IMG/VR virus record: IMGVR_UViG_3300031857_000793
Coordinates: 1-32,936 of that record
Source: a virus
Direction: 5' to 3' (one strand)
Length of the DNA stretch: 32,936 bases
Shown here: piece by piece, positions 1 to 6,798 of the stretch
Numbering within the stretch: the stretch's first letter is position 1
Layout: the number at the start of each line of letters is the position of its first letter
Made by a program: the position numbers and the translations under genes
Notes under the pieces: generated by a model
What the model was told of the DNA's origin: nothing
Databases searched by the model: none
Seen by the model: only the letters and a program-made list of their open reading frames with translations

Positions 1-237
1 ATCATACGCAAATTTGAGTTATGGCAACAAAGAAAGTTTGCGTCTAATGCAAAAAAAGGTTGGCGTTTCTTTCAGCCCGATAGCGTGCCATTACCTACGC
101 CACGAAGTTCACGAGATGCGTGGGGTGGGACATACGTAAACGAAGATAATGACCGTAGACAAGAGAAATACATGACGTGGACAATTTATGCGTTTATGTT
201 TATGTATATTGCGTTTTTACTTTGGAAGGACTTTTAA
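1..237 (+). CDS. C-terminal part of a membrane-anchored protein (5' partial)
   Basis: Frame 1 is open from the first base of the window to a TAA at 235-237, giving at least 78 residues, so the start lies to the left. The visible part is a basic, polar stretch (many K, R, Q, N, with a WGG motif), followed by a hydrophobic C-terminal helix (TWTIYAFMFMYIAFLLW) and a short KDF tail, which looks like a single C-terminal membrane anchor. The stop codon overlaps the ATG of the next gene (TAATG), which supports it being a real gene in an operon. I do not recognise the family. Confidence 0.6.
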   Translation: MIRKFELWQQRKFASNAKKGWRFFQPDSVPLPTPRSSRDAWGGTYVNEDNDRRQEKYMTWTIYAFMFMYIAFLLWKDF

Positions 238-473
238 TGAAACAAAACCCTGTGATGAAAAGCTTTCTTTTGGAATGGCTATTACTACATGGTGATAATT
301 GGGTTTTTTACAAAGATATGTTTGCGTTAGGCAAAGATATAATGCTAATTGAAATGGCTAGAAAGTATAAATATATTGAAGAAGAAGATCAATTACCTGA
401 ACATGATAAAGCAAAGTGGGGTAGTTATTTTAGATTAACAAAGGAAGGACGTGAGTATGCAACAATGTCTTGA
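237..473 (+). CDS. Small hypothetical protein
   Basis: 78 residues. The ATG at 237 overlaps the previous stop as TAATG and has an AGGA Shine-Dalgarno sequence about 8 bases upstream; the frame is open further up to 177, but that part would lie inside the upstream gene. The protein begins with helical hydrophobic sequence (SFLLEWLLLHGDNWVFY), then charged sequence, and ends in RLTKEGREYATM, a pattern often seen in the wing of small winged-helix proteins. That likeness is weak and I assign no function. The 3' end overlaps the next gene by 17 bases. Confidence 0.6.
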   Translation: MKQNPVMKSFLLEWLLLHGDNWVFYKDMFALGKDIMLIEMARKYKYIEEEDQLPEHDKAKWGSYFRLTKEGREYATMS

Positions 474-654
474 TTGTGGTGGCGATATAGCTGACGCTAG
501 ATATGCGTTAGGGTATAGGACTTGTTTAGTGTGTGGTGAGAAACATGCACTCAATTATAAGCATTGTATTGTGCCAATGCCTAAGAGTAATTACATTGTG
601 GTGACTGATTTAGAGTTGTTGAAAGGGCTTAATTCATCACACAAAAGCAAGTAA
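457..654 (+). CDS. DksA/TraR-like C4 zinc-finger miniprotein
   Basis: 65 residues from the ATG at 457. AAGGAAGG at 441-448 is 8 bases upstream of this ATG but only 2 bases from the alternative GTG at 451, so 457 is chosen. Cysteines are C4-x2-C7-x15-C23-x2-C26, with CG, I and AR between them as in the DksA/TraR zinc finger (the family usually has x17). There is no long coiled coil, so this is the finger alone with a short C-terminal tail. Family knowledge: TraR-type proteins bind RNA polymerase in the secondary channel and alter host promoter use. A role in host takeover is inference; a generic zinc ribbon is the alternative. It is the last gene before the promoter at 673. Confidence 0.6.
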   Translation: MQQCLDCGGDIADARYALGYRTCLVCGEKHALNYKHCIVPMPKSNYIVVTDLELLKGLNSSHKSK

Positions 655-670
655 TTTTTTTGGTCATTTA

Positions 671-687
671 ACTTGACAATGTCAAGT
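671..687. promoter_or_regulatory. Candidate operator: perfect inverted repeat over the -35 box
   Basis: The 17-base site is ACTTGACA, one central A, then TGTCAAGT: 8-base arms with perfect symmetry covering the whole -35 hexamer and the first part of the spacer. A dimeric repressor bound here would block RNA polymerase. The TGACA/TGTCA half-sites also form the ends of the three hairpin elements at 745, 1794 and 4325. The binding protein is unknown; the HTH protein at 16042 is one candidate. Confidence 0.55.
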
Positions 688-701
688 ATTTATTGTATAA
701 T
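673..701 (+). promoter_or_regulatory. Consensus sigma70 promoter
   Basis: TTGACA at 673-678 and TATAAT at 696-701 are both perfect matches to the bacterial consensus with a 17-base spacer. Transcription should start near 708 and read into the gene at 803 and the operon beyond. It lies in the 148-base gap between genes. A promoter this close to consensus points to early transcription by host RNA polymerase. Confidence 0.85.
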
Positions 702-744
702 ATTATTTAAGAAGTAGAAATGTATGTAAGTGTTTTATCAACCT

Positions 745-776
745 GTGACAAAGTTATCAACTTATAACAATGTCAC
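745..776 (+). repeat. Hairpin element copy 1 (5' UTR)
   Basis: A 32-base imperfect palindrome: GTGACA, AA, GTTAT, loop CAACTT, ATAAC, AA, TGTCAC. As RNA it folds into a 6-pair stem, a symmetric AA/AA internal loop, a 5-pair stem and a 6-base loop. It ends 26 bases before the ATG at 803, followed by a strong AAGGAGAGAG ribosome site. Copies with the same layout lie at 1794 and 4325. It could be a DNA operator or an RNA element controlling translation or processing. Confidence 0.8.
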
Positions 777-802
777 ATTTTTTATATCAAGGAGAGAGCA
801 TC

Positions 803-964
803 ATGAATCAACACGAGTATTATCAACAACAAGCCAAAACATTAGGCGAACTTTTTAAACACTATGGTTACGATCATGTAACCCCTGTTCCTACCCAAGC
901 AAACTACGAACTAGCAATTCAACTTATGAAAAAACAAGGAGAGAAAAATGGGCTTTCATATTAA
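803..964 (+). CDS. Small hypothetical protein
   Basis: 53 residues. The ATG at 803 is set by the AAGGAGAGAG sequence just upstream; the frame stays open up to 770, but those codons lie inside hairpin copy 1 and its leader. It is a polar, Q- and Y-rich helical protein (HEYYQQQAKTLGELF near the start, ELAIQLMKKQ near the end), with no motif that I recognise. First gene after the promoter at 673. It overlaps the next gene by 17 bases. Confidence 0.6.
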   Translation: MNQHEYYQQQAKTLGELFKHYGYDHVTPVPTQANYELAIQLMKKQGEKNGLSY

Positions 965-1790
965 TGTATATAACATGCCTCGCATAGACAATTATGCTGA
1001 AGCAAAGGGTGAGTTTGAAAGTAGAACAGTAATTCGTGGTGGCGACCAATCAGTTCGTAGGATTGGCGATAGGTATGAGAAAGAAAAGTGGCTACGGAAA
1101 GACATGCTAGATGGTATAGAAGTATATACGGCAGGGTATTACAACACAGATTTGGTTAGGTTTTATCCAACACACAAAGAGATAACGCTAGGTGGGTATC
1201 CATCAACAAGCACACAGTATTTTGTAAATTGGGTTGGAGGGATTCATCTAGACGAATTTGAACACAAGCGTTATGTGCCTGCACCATTTACTCGTAGTCC
1301 GTTAGTTAAGAATAGTCAGATTGAAAGTTGTATATATGGGTGGCTTTATATAAATGCACATGATTGGTATAAGTTTGATTATGAAAATAAACCATTAGAT
1401 AAAGACCAATTTGAAACACCTGTGAAGTATAGGTTTGATGCTAAACAAATGCGTGAGTTACGCTTGCCATACAAAAAGTTATTGAAGTATGCAGATACCA
1501 TATTGAAATTAACTAATGGTGATGGCTTAGATAAAGACAAAGAATTAGATGAGCAACTAAGCAATTATAGTTTGGGTTATAACGAAAATGTATTACAACT
1601 TTGTGCTGATGAAGATAAAACAAATCTAGCGTATTACTATATGTTAAGACAATGTCAGCATAGTGTGTGGCAAAGCTACAGTAATAATGGTAATCACTAT
1701 AAATATAAATGCAACATAGGTATATTCAAAAGATATTTGGATAAGATGATTAAGTTAGAAAACCCACAAGTATTAGTAGAAGTAAATTAA
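948..1790 (+). CDS. Hypothetical protein, 280 residues
   Basis: Starts at an ATG at 948 behind AAGGAGAG. The protein is rich in Tyr, Asp, Lys and Asn, with no membrane segment or signal peptide. The first half carries several Gly-, Trp- and Tyr-rich stretches (for example YGWLYINAHDWYKF near residue 130) that suggest a beta-rich domain; the second half (from about residue 160) looks helical. No catalytic motif is evident and I do not recognise the family. It lies between hairpin copies 1 and 2; copy 2 begins 4 bases after its stop. Confidence 0.75.
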   Translation: MGFHINVYNMPRIDNYAEAKGEFESRTVIRGGDQSVRRIGDRYEKEKWLRKDMLDGIEVYTAGYYNTDLVRFYPTHKEITLGGYPSTSTQYFVNWVGGIHLDEFEHKRYVPAPFTRSPLVKNSQIESCIYGWLYINAHDWYKFDYENKPLDKDQFETPVKYRFDAKQMRELRLPYKKLLKYADTILKLTNGDGLDKDKELDEQLSNYSLGYNENVLQLCADEDKTNLAYYYMLRQCQHSVWQSYSNNGNHYKYKCNIGIFKRYLDKMIKLENPQVLVEVN

Positions 1791-1793
1791 CCC

Positions 1794-1825
1794 GTGACAA
1801 AGTTATATCTTTATAACAATGTCAC
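1794..1825 (+). repeat. Hairpin element copy 2 (5' UTR of the AAA+ ATPase gene)
   Basis: Same 32-base layout as copy 1: GTGACA, AA, GTTAT, loop ATCTTT, ATAAC, AA, TGTCAC. Both stems and the AA/AA internal loop are identical to copy 1, while four of the six loop bases differ, so the paired parts are the conserved parts. It ends 22 bases before the ATG at 1848 and is followed by AAGGAGAGAG. Confidence 0.8.
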
Positions 1826-1847
1826 ATAACATTAAGGAGAGAGAATC

Positions 1848-2894
1848 ATGCAACAAGAAATTAGTTTGAAACAAGCAGAAGAACTTATTGCCACAGTAGG
1901 TCGTGATGTTACAGTCCACCTCAAAGGTCAACCTGGCATTGGTAAATCATCAATACTTAAAACACTAAGTAAACGATTTCCCGACCACACACCTGTGTAT
2001 ATAGATTGTGCAGACTTAGACTTAGGTGATCTTGCTATGCCTGCCATGAACCATGAGACAAAGACAACTACATTCTATCCGAATGAACGCTTTGCCATAC
2101 ATGACAACAAGCCTGTGATTATTATGCTAGACGAGATCACGAAAGCTAGTGAGCCTGTTAAGAATATGTTATTGCCTGTCATGCTTGAGAGACGATTGGG
2201 TGCAGTTAAGTTTCACCCCGACTCGATTGTGTATTCCACAGGTAATCTAACAACAGATGGTGTAGGCGATACCATGAAAGCACATGCTAAGAACAGACTG
2301 ACGGCAGTCATAGTTCGCAATCCAAACGATGATGAATGGATTAGTTGGGCTATTGATAACAACATCGCACCTGAAGTTGTAGCTTGGGTTAAACAATTTC
2401 CCCATGCACTAGCGTGTTATACAGATGATGCACAGAAAGAAAACATGTATATCTACAATCCTAGAAAACAACAAGAGGCGTTTGTATCACCTCGTTCACT
2501 AGAGAAAGCATCGTTCATTGTTAAGAATAGACAAACACTCGGTGAAGATACCACGATGGTCGCACTTACAGGCACACTCGGTGAGTCAGCTGCTCGTGAC
2601 ATGTCAGCATACTTTAGTCTTGCAGATGGACTACCAACTAAAGAATCTATCTATAACAAACCTATGGACGCAACTGTGCCTAACGACCCAGCTGCTCGTG
2701 TAATTCTTGTAATGCGAGAACTAATGACAATCACAGAGCAACATATGGACGCATGGTTGACATATCTACAACGATTACCTATGGAGATACAAGCGTTGTT
2801 TGCAGTCAACATCATGGCATCGTCTCGTAAACAAGTCGCGGCTCAGAACAAAACATTCGTTGATTGGGCAGTTAAGAATAACCAATACTTCTAG
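1848..2894 (+). CDS. MoxR/CobS-type AAA+ ATPase
   Basis: 348 residues. Walker A is GQPGIGKSS at 27-35 (K33); Walker B is VIIMLDE ending in D95-E96; a TGN sensor-1-like motif follows around residue 143, and NRL after it fits the arginine-containing part of the domain. This is the layout of MoxR and CobS-like AAA+ proteins, which usually form hexamers and work with a VWA-domain partner to remodel or insert metals into target proteins. The VWA gene lies two genes downstream at 3165, which fits that pairing. Phage copies are often labelled cobS, but there is no cobalamin pathway here, so a chelatase role is unlikely. The target is unknown. The leader carries hairpin copy 2. Confidence 0.85.
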   Translation: MQQEISLKQAEELIATVGRDVTVHLKGQPGIGKSSILKTLSKRFPDHTPVYIDCADLDLGDLAMPAMNHETKTTTFYPNERFAIHDNKPVIIMLDEITKASEPVKNMLLPVMLERRLGAVKFHPDSIVYSTGNLTTDGVGDTMKAHAKNRLTAVIVRNPNDDEWISWAIDNNIAPEVVAWVKQFPHALACYTDDAQKENMYIYNPRKQQEAFVSPRSLEKASFIVKNRQTLGEDTTMVALTGTLGESAARDMSAYFSLADGLPTKESIYNKPMDATVPNDPAARVILVMRELMTITEQHMDAWLTYLQRLPMEIQALFAVNIMASSRKQVAAQNKTFVDWAVKNNQYF

Positions 2895-2902
2895 GAGTAT
2901 GT

Positions 2903-3181
2903 ATGACTAACCCTAACAATGAAAGAAAAGAGTTAGAACGACAAGCACAAATAGATAGGCAACGGGAAGAAGCAAAATCTTTAATCAAACTAACAATGAC
3001 ACCTAAAGAAATTAGGGAACAAGTTATTGAAGATGAATATAGATTTGCTAGAGAAAACCCTGACTATATCAGGGATTATGTTTCAGAGTATTTTAAAAAT
3101 GAAACTGACGATAAGATGCTAGATTTTTATATAGAACATATATTTGATTGGGAGGAGTTTGAAAATGGCACTAACGAGTGA
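2903..3181 (+). CDS. Small charged hypothetical protein
   Basis: 92 residues, starting 8 bases after the ATPase stop, with AGGAG at 2893-2897 as ribosome site. It is rich in Glu, Arg, Lys and Asp and predicted mainly helical (ERKELERQAQIDRQREEAKSL near the N-terminus could be a coiled coil), with an aromatic acidic end (HIFDWEEFENG). It sits between the ATPase and its VWA partner and overlaps the VWA gene by 17 bases, so it may be an adaptor for that pair; this is inference from position only. Confidence 0.65.
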   Translation: MTNPNNERKELERQAQIDRQREEAKSLIKLTMTPKEIREQVIEDEYRFARENPDYIRDYVSEYFKNETDDKMLDFYIEHIFDWEEFENGTNE

Positions 3182-4322
3182 ACAAAGAGTCACGAAGTCC
3201 CACATAGCGATAATGCGTAGCAAAGAGTTCTGTATGTTTGCAGGCGTGTTATCGGTGGGCAAGGTAATCTTTACTGACGACATACCAACGGCATGCACCA
3301 ATGGTCGTGATGTCATGTATAACCCTGACTTCATCAAAACACTAGATGATAGAGAGCTAAACTTTGTCGTGTTACATGAGGCATTACACAAAGTCTATCA
3401 ACACATGCACCTATGGAAAAAGCTATGGAAAGAAAGTCCTATGCTTACCAACATGGCAGCTGACTTTGTTGTGAACTATGCGATACATGAAGCTGATGAA
3501 CTTAGTAATGTTGCTCAACGACCAGACTCAGCGTTGTTTGACTTAAGGTTCAAAGGTATGACTACTAAACAAATATTTGATTTGCTCAAGAAAGAGTGTG
3601 ATCCAAATGGAAGTGGTGGTCAGGTAGGGCATGATAGTCATGATTGGGAAGGTGCTGAAGGACTGTCTGAAGAAGAAGTTAAAGAGACAGCCAAGCAGAT
3701 AGATCAAGCCTTACGTCAAGGTGAGATTATTCGTGGCAAGATGCAAGGTAATAAGAACCGAAGTATCAACGAACTACTTGAACCTAAAGTAGATTGGCGT
3801 GAGCAGTTACGTGACTTTGTCAATGCTACATGTAAGAACAAAGATAAGACATCATGGAAACGACCACACAAGCGTTTCATAGGGCATGACATCTATATGC
3901 CTAGCATGATCGGTGAGTCAATAGGTAAAGTTGTTATTGGTATTGACACATCAGGTTCTATTGGTGATAGGGAACTCAACGAATTCCTAACAGAAGTCGT
4001 AGCTATATGTGATGACGTATCACCTGAAAGTATAGAGTTATTGTATTGGGATACTCATGTGGCAGGGCATGAAACATACAATCAAGGTGATTACAAAGGT
4101 ATATTCCAATCAACAAAACCTGCAGGGGGTGGTGGCACGACAGTCGGTTGCGTCAATCAGTATATCAAAGATAAACGCATACAACCTGAAGCTATCATTA
4201 TATTAACAGATGGTTATGTTGAGAATGACTTTGGTGGTAATTGGGATTACCCTACATTATGGGCAATTACTACTAAACATATCACATCACCACATGGTAA
4301 AACAATTCATATTGATAATTAA
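3165..4322 (+). CDS. VWA-like protein with metallopeptidase-type N-terminal domain (DUF2201-like)
   Basis: 385 residues from the ATG at 3165, set by GGAGGAG at 3151-3157; an upstream in-frame codon at 3144 has no such site. The N-terminal half has HEALH at 71-75, a zinc-metallopeptidase type HExxH. The C-terminal half is a VWA domain: DTSGS MIDAS motif from D261, GGGGTTV further on, and an IILTDGYVEND strand. This domain pair is known as a putative metallopeptidase/VWA-like family often encoded next to MoxR ATPases. In such pairs the VWA protein binds the substrate through Mg2+ at the MIDAS and the ATPase drives its remodelling. Whether the HEALH site cleaves anything is unknown. Hairpin copy 3 follows the stop directly. 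Confidence 0.8.
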   Translation: MALTSEQRVTKSHIAIMRSKEFCMFAGVLSVGKVIFTDDIPTACTNGRDVMYNPDFIKTLDDRELNFVVLHEALHKVYQHMHLWKKLWKESPMLTNMAADFVVNYAIHEADELSNVAQRPDSALFDLRFKGMTTKQIFDLLKKECDPNGSGGQVGHDSHDWEGAEGLSEEEVKETAKQIDQALRQGEIIRGKMQGNKNRSINELLEPKVDWREQLRDFVNATCKNKDKTSWKRPHKRFIGHDIYMPSMIGESIGKVVIGIDTSGSIGDRELNEFLTEVVAICDDVSPESIELLYWDTHVAGHETYNQGDYKGIFQSTKPAGGGGTTVGCVNQYIKDKRIQPEAIIILTDGYVENDFGGNWDYPTLWAITTKHITSPHGKTIHIDN

Positions 4323-4324
4323 CC

Positions 4325-4356
4325 GTGACAAAGTTATCAACTTATAAATATGTCAC
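4325..4356 (+). repeat. Hairpin element copy 3 (5' UTR)
   Basis: GTGACA, AA, GTTAT, loop CAACTT, ATAAA, TA, TGTCAC. The outer 6-pair stem is intact; the inner right arm has ATAAA for ATAAC and TA for AA, so one G-C pair is lost and one A-U pair is gained. It starts 3 bases after the VWA stop and ends 18 bases before the ATG at 4375, again with AAGGAGAGAG between. Confidence 0.75.
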
Positions 4357-4374
4357 ATTTTAAGGAGAGAGAAA

Positions 4375-4902
4375 ATGGCAACATACTTGCGTCAAGAAAT
4401 AAACAACTACACTAAATCAATTACAGTTGAGATTGACTTTAACTTGTTTAGTGATGGACAAATTAAAAACATGATTAAATATATTCGTAATGGTCATGTA
4501 TCGAAAGGGGACTCAGCTACATCTACTATTGTTAGATGCATCTTTAAAAAATATTCTATACCACACTTTTTATATGGACGATGGTGGTCTGATTGGAAAC
4601 ATATACCAAACGGTCATTCTTTCTTTGAAACGCTAAAAGGGGTAGCATCAGTCGCCAAACTTACGGCTGATCAATATAGTTCAAAACGTATAGATGAAGA
4701 CATAGCTAATGCAGAAGCACAAAATACTTCAGGTGATATGAGAATGGGTTCTTATGACGAACTAGTGATACAACAGTTAAAGAAAAGTATGACTATAAAA
4801 AGTGAACTTTCTGATGAAGTAAAAGAATTTCTTGAGAAATTAGAAAACAGAACACTTGGTGTAGTGCCTATGGATTTTTATGAAGTAGCTACTAGATATT
4901 AA
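4375..4902 (+). CDS. Hypothetical protein, 175 residues
   Basis: Strong ribosome site (AAGGAGAGAG) behind hairpin copy 3. The first 90 residues are of mixed type with several Trp, Tyr and Phe (RWWSDWKH); the rest is helical and charged, with a possible coiled coil near residues 135-160 (SMTIKSELSDEVKEFLEKLE). I see no catalytic motif or membrane segment and do not recognise it. It opens the gene run after the ATPase/VWA genes. Confidence 0.7.
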   Translation: MATYLRQEINNYTKSITVEIDFNLFSDGQIKNMIKYIRNGHVSKGDSATSTIVRCIFKKYSIPHFLYGRWWSDWKHIPNGHSFFETLKGVASVAKLTADQYSSKRIDEDIANAEAQNTSGDMRMGSYDELVIQQLKKSMTIKSELSDEVKEFLEKLENRTLGVVPMDFYEVATRY

Positions 4903-4912
4903 GGAGTAAATC

Positions 4913-5317
4913 ATGGGTATAAGAGCCATAAAACATTCATTTTTTAAAGTCCACGATGGTGGTGCAGGTGATAGGTTTTTAGGTTGGAAAGTATATATCA
5001 ATGGCAAGAAGTATCCGTTAGGTAAAGGAAATTATTACGTAACAGATGATAACGAAGAAGGAAAGCAACATGCAATAGAACAAGCCACTAGAGATGTATT
5101 AGATAATATTTTACCTAATCATGGTTGGGTAACAAAAGATATATCTAAAATGTCTGATCATGAATGGGAAACCTATAATCATGACAGAGTAGAGGCGTTT
5201 TATAATGCAGGCAATAAATTTAAACCAAGCAAAACATGTAGTATGTGTGACCACTACAATGATTATATATGTTTGGAACACGAAATTTTACAACTAGACG
5301 AGAAAGGGTTTTTATAA
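4913..5317 (+). CDS. Hypothetical protein with C-terminal cysteine cluster
   Basis: 134 residues, start at 4913 behind AAGGAG. The N-terminal part (SFFKVHDGGAGDRFLGWKVY, then NGKKYPLGKGNYYV) looks like a beta-sheet domain. The C-terminal part has C-x2-C-x(7)-C (CSMCDHYNDYIC) followed by LEHE, which could bind a metal ion. No family recognised. Its TAA overlaps the ATG of the next gene (TAATG), so the two are translationally coupled. Confidence 0.65.
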   Translation: MGIRAIKHSFFKVHDGGAGDRFLGWKVYINGKKYPLGKGNYYVTDDNEEGKQHAIEQATRDVLDNILPNHGWVTKDISKMSDHEWETYNHDRVEAFYNAGNKFKPSKTCSMCDHYNDYICLEHEILQLDEKGFL

Positions 5318-6159
5318 TGAGTATCAGTATAGCAAGTAGTGCAGTATTAGTAGAGTTAAATATATCAGTATGGACAGCTAGGAAACTAGATAAGAATGTG
5401 TCTAAAGAAATTGATGTAAACAAAAACACAACTATCAAGGCAGGTAATTACAACAAACATATCTTAGCAGGTTCAGATCAGCTTGATGCAATTACTAAAC
5501 TTGCAGGTGAAATACGTGATTGGCATGGTAGGCAAACTCTGCCTTGGTCAGACACAGGCACAAGGTTATTACCTATGACTAACTTCTTTGATTACAAACA
5601 TCAACTAGGTGTGTATGAAGCTGAGTTTAAATCTCGCATCAATACGTTTATACAAGAGTATCCAAACATCATACAGGGTATGGCATTTAAACTAGGTAAA
5701 CTATTTGATAGAAGTGAGTATCCTGAAACAGATAAGATTGCAAATAAGTTTAACTTGAGATACACTATTATGCCTGTGCCTGAAACAAATGACTTTCGTG
5801 TTAACATAGCAGATGATATTCGTAATGAGATGCAACAAGAATATCAGAAAGCATATGAAGGTCGTGTTGAAGCAGCGATGTCTGATGCATGGTCTAGATT
5901 GCATACCACACTAGAACATATGGTAGATAGACTAAGTGGTGAAGATAAGAAAATATTTAGAGATAGTTTAGTAGATAATGCATTAGAGTTGACAAATCTA
6001 TTAACTAAGCTTAATGTAACAAACGATCCTAAGCTAGAGAATGCTCGTAGAGAACTAGAACGTTTACTAGTAGGTGTAACGGCTGATGATTTACGTGAGA
6101 GTCAAGGTGCTAGGTTGGCAGTAGTCAACAAAGTTAACGAGATTATGGAGAACATATGA
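5317..6159 (+). CDS. Hypothetical protein, DUF3150-like
   Basis: 280 residues from the ATG at 5317, which overlaps the stop of the gene before; the frame is open up to 5269 but that lies inside the upstream gene. The N-terminal part (ELNISVWTARKLDK) and the helical middle (FKSRINTFIQEYPNI, QQEYQKAYEGRVEAAMSDAW), plus the place near a MoxR ATPase and VWA gene, resemble the DUF3150 proteins that go with such pairs. I recall this from family patterns and could not test it. If right, this is the third member of the module. The C-terminal 100 residues are helical and charged. It shares ATGA with the next gene. Confidence 0.6.
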   Translation: MSISIASSAVLVELNISVWTARKLDKNVSKEIDVNKNTTIKAGNYNKHILAGSDQLDAITKLAGEIRDWHGRQTLPWSDTGTRLLPMTNFFDYKHQLGVYEAEFKSRINTFIQEYPNIIQGMAFKLGKLFDRSEYPETDKIANKFNLRYTIMPVPETNDFRVNIADDIRNEMQQEYQKAYEGRVEAAMSDAWSRLHTTLEHMVDRLSGEDKKIFRDSLVDNALELTNLLTKLNVTNDPKLENARRELERLLVGVTADDLRESQGARLAVVNKVNEIMENI

Positions 6160-6464
6160 AAATATACCACGAAGTTAACAAAGACTCATCTGATATACCT
6201 ATTGAAGATAGGGAAAAGATAGCTGTCTTAAAACTTGTAGATGTGGGTAAGTATGTAGCAAATGTAGGTATTCGTGATGGACAGTTTTATGTATTAGCAG
6301 AAGATAATACTGATGAAATTTATTTAGAATACCGACAAGCTATGGGTAACATTGAAGCGGCATTTAAAAATAAAGTAGATTTACGGGTAATCCAACAAAA
6401 GACTATGGAGTTTCATAACAAGAAAGCTATAGTTGTGCAACAACTTATGGAAATACCTAAATGA
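6156..6464 (+). CDS. Hypothetical protein, 102 residues
   Basis: Starts within an ATGA overlap with the gene before and ends in an ATGA overlap with the nuclease after, so it lies in a coupled chain. The first 50 residues have beta-type sequence (KIAVLKLVDVGKYVANVGI, GQFYVLAED); the rest is helical (YRQAMGNIEAAFKNK). No known domain recognised. Confidence 0.6.
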   Translation: MKIYHEVNKDSSDIPIEDREKIAVLKLVDVGKYVANVGIRDGQFYVLAEDNTDEIYLEYRQAMGNIEAAFKNKVDLRVIQQKTMEFHNKKAIVVQQLMEIPK

Positions 6465-6757
6465 AAGAAAGAAAAATATTAGAGAAATGGGTCAAGCAAC
6501 AAGTCGTTAAAAGATTAAAGGAAAGGAATGTATATTATTTCTTTCCCGTTGCTGGTGCATATACAAGTATAGGTGTGCCTGATATTGTGGCGTGTATTAG
6601 AGGTAAGTTTGTAGGTATTGAATGTAAGGCAGGGAATAATCGTGCTACTGAATTACAACTTCGTAACCTCGAAGCTATACGTGACAATGGTGGGCATGCT
6701 TGGGTTGTTAACGAAAACGATTTAGAAATACTAGAAAAGAATTTGGATTTAGTATGA
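6461..6757 (+). CDS. VRR-NUC family nuclease
   Basis: 98 residues, nearly all of it the VRR-NUC fold of the PD-(D/E)XK superfamily: GVPD with D41, IECK with E54 and K56, then LQ..NL..I...GG.AWVV. All three usual metal-site residues are present. Stand-alone phage VRR-NUC proteins are thought to cut branched DNA such as Holliday junctions, as shown for the related FAN1 and some phage homologues. A role in resolving replication or recombination intermediates before packaging fits. The gene is coupled on both sides by ATGA-type overlaps. Confidence 0.85.
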   Translation: MKERKILEKWVKQQVVKRLKERNVYYFFPVAGAYTSIGVPDIVACIRGKFVGIECKAGNNRATELQLRNLEAIRDNGGHAWVVNENDLEILEKNLDLV

Positions 6758-6798
6758 CAAGATTAAGAACAATATTAAATAATTATAAGGAGGCAGGA

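Noticed and set aside
720-767. A 15-codon ORF (ATG at 720) that ends within hairpin copy 1, as a leader peptide for attenuation
   Set aside because: It has only a weak AAGAAG upstream, no run of special codons, and no counterpart at the other two hairpin copies.
745-776. GTGACA and TATAAC within the hairpin elements as a sigma70 promoter
   Set aside because: They are only 13 bases apart, too close for sigma70, and the second hexamer differs between copies (TATAAC or TATAAA).
2755-2790. TTGACA inside the ATPase gene as an internal promoter
   Set aside because: The hexamer at the right distance is TATGGA, a poor -10, and the site lies in coding sequence. Similar lone TTGACA strings at about 5990, 11755 and 16223 fail in the same way.
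1848-4322. Cobalt chelatase (CobS/CobT) of cobalamin synthesis
   Set aside because: The ATPase and VWA motifs fit, but there is no other cobalamin gene and the N-terminal HEALH domain is not part of CobT; the general MoxR/VWA reading is safer.
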